A stretch of DNA of 5,586 nucleotides from Dehalococcoidia bacterium. Lineage in GTDB: Bacteria; Chloroflexota; Dehalococcoidia; JAENJB01. Where the stretch lies: positions 1 through 5,586 of the forward strand of contig JAUYGE010000164.1 in the NCBI GenBank assembly GCA_030690705.1, read 5' to 3'. Of this stretch, positions 5,500-5,586 are shown piece after piece (within the stretch, counting starts at the first letter, position 1; each line of letters begins with the position of its first letter). Below the pieces are notes generated by a model. The model was not told the DNA's origin. It saw only the letters and a list, made by a program, of their open reading frames with translations, and did no database searches. The position numbers and the translations under genes are program-made.

Positions 5500-5531
5500 G
5501 TTGCAATCCACGCCCCCGCCGGGGGGGCGAC
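5500..5531 (-). repeat. Variant internal CRISPR repeat
   Basis: This unit differs from the three identical full units at three places: position 4 (T to G on the plus strand) and positions 21-22 in the loop (AC to CG). The seven-base-pair stem is kept. In the crRNA the handle of the spacer at 5467-5499 would read ATTGCAAC instead of ATTGAAAC. Confidence 0.85.
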
Positions 5532-5586
5532 CTGTATGGAACAACCGAAGCGGGGCGAGCATGACGTTTCAATCCACGCCCCCGCA

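Larger units (their letters stand above)
5237..5586 (-). CRISPR. CRISPR array, subtype I-C-like repeat, trailer end (continues past window)
   Basis: Six 32-nt repeat units are visible: 5237-5268 (decayed), 5304-5335, 5369-5400, 5435-5466, 5500-5531 (variant) and 5566-5586 (cut by the window). Spacers are 5269-5303 (35 nt), 5336-5368 (33), 5401-5434 (34), 5467-5499 (33) and 5532-5565 (34), all different. On the minus strand the repeat begins GTCGCCCCCCGTGCGGGGGC and ends GTGGATTGAAAC. The GC stem and the ATTGAAAC end are typical of subtype I-C, in which Cas5 cleaves at the stem base to leave an 11-nt handle. Transcription is therefore leftward, with the leader and newest spacers beyond the right edge. 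The decayed unit at 5237 is the leader-distal end. No cas gene is in the window, so activity cannot be judged. Confidence 0.95.

Noticed and set aside
5170..5562. Open frames running through the CRISPR array on both strands
   Set aside because: They are translations of the 32-nt repeats (recurring residues such as NPRPRTGGD) and not genes.

Overview
The window looks like part of a GC-rich chromosome of an anaerobic bacterium. An aldehyde:ferredoxin oxidoreductase (AOR) family gene, a four-cluster ferredoxin-like gene and a geranylgeranyl-reductase-type flavoprotein gene lie together. The intergenic palindromic elements and a subtype I-C-like CRISPR repeat fit this picture. Subsurface Chloroflexota (Dehalococcoidia-like) is my best guess at lineage, but it is inference only; nothing in the window is a taxonomic marker.

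Left part (1-4169), all genes on the minus strand and therefore transcribed right to left. First comes a collapsed remnant of a probable DUF1616-type membrane protein (4169-4006). It is followed after 5 nt by an FAD oxidoreductase (4000-2834), then a palindromic intergenic element (2674-2818). Next are a 16-cysteine iron-sulfur protein (2635-1952) and, one base after its stop, a tungsten/molybdenum-pterin AOR-family enzyme (1950-163). A second copy of the palindromic element (1-91) lies beyond the AOR stop and is cut by the window edge. The iron-sulfur protein and AOR are clearly translationally coupled and probably form one enzyme: the AOR subunit oxidises an aldehyde (or reduces an acid or acyl-CoA) and the polyferredoxin carries the electrons. 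The flavoprotein may be an electron partner, but that is inferred from position only.

Middle part (4170-4746) holds no confident gene. It contains a strong hairpin, overlapping open frames on both strands, and a pair of very short frames in one phase separated by a single TGA.

Right part (4747-5586), plus strand: a small two-gene operon encoding a DUF4258 protein and a DUF2283 protein, a pairing suggestive of a toxin-antitoxin-like module. By eye it is less GC-rich than the left part. Two bases after the DUF2283 stop lies the decayed terminal repeat of a CRISPR array that runs off the window. The repeat (32 nt, subtype I-C type) reads towards the left, so the leader, and any cas genes, would lie beyond the right edge. 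Five spacers of 33-35 nt are visible. The points most worth a second look are the DUF4258/DUF2283 pair abutting the CRISPR trailer, the swapped hairpin modules in the palindromic elements (one of which also occurs inside the flavoprotein gene), and the deleted DUF1616-like gene.
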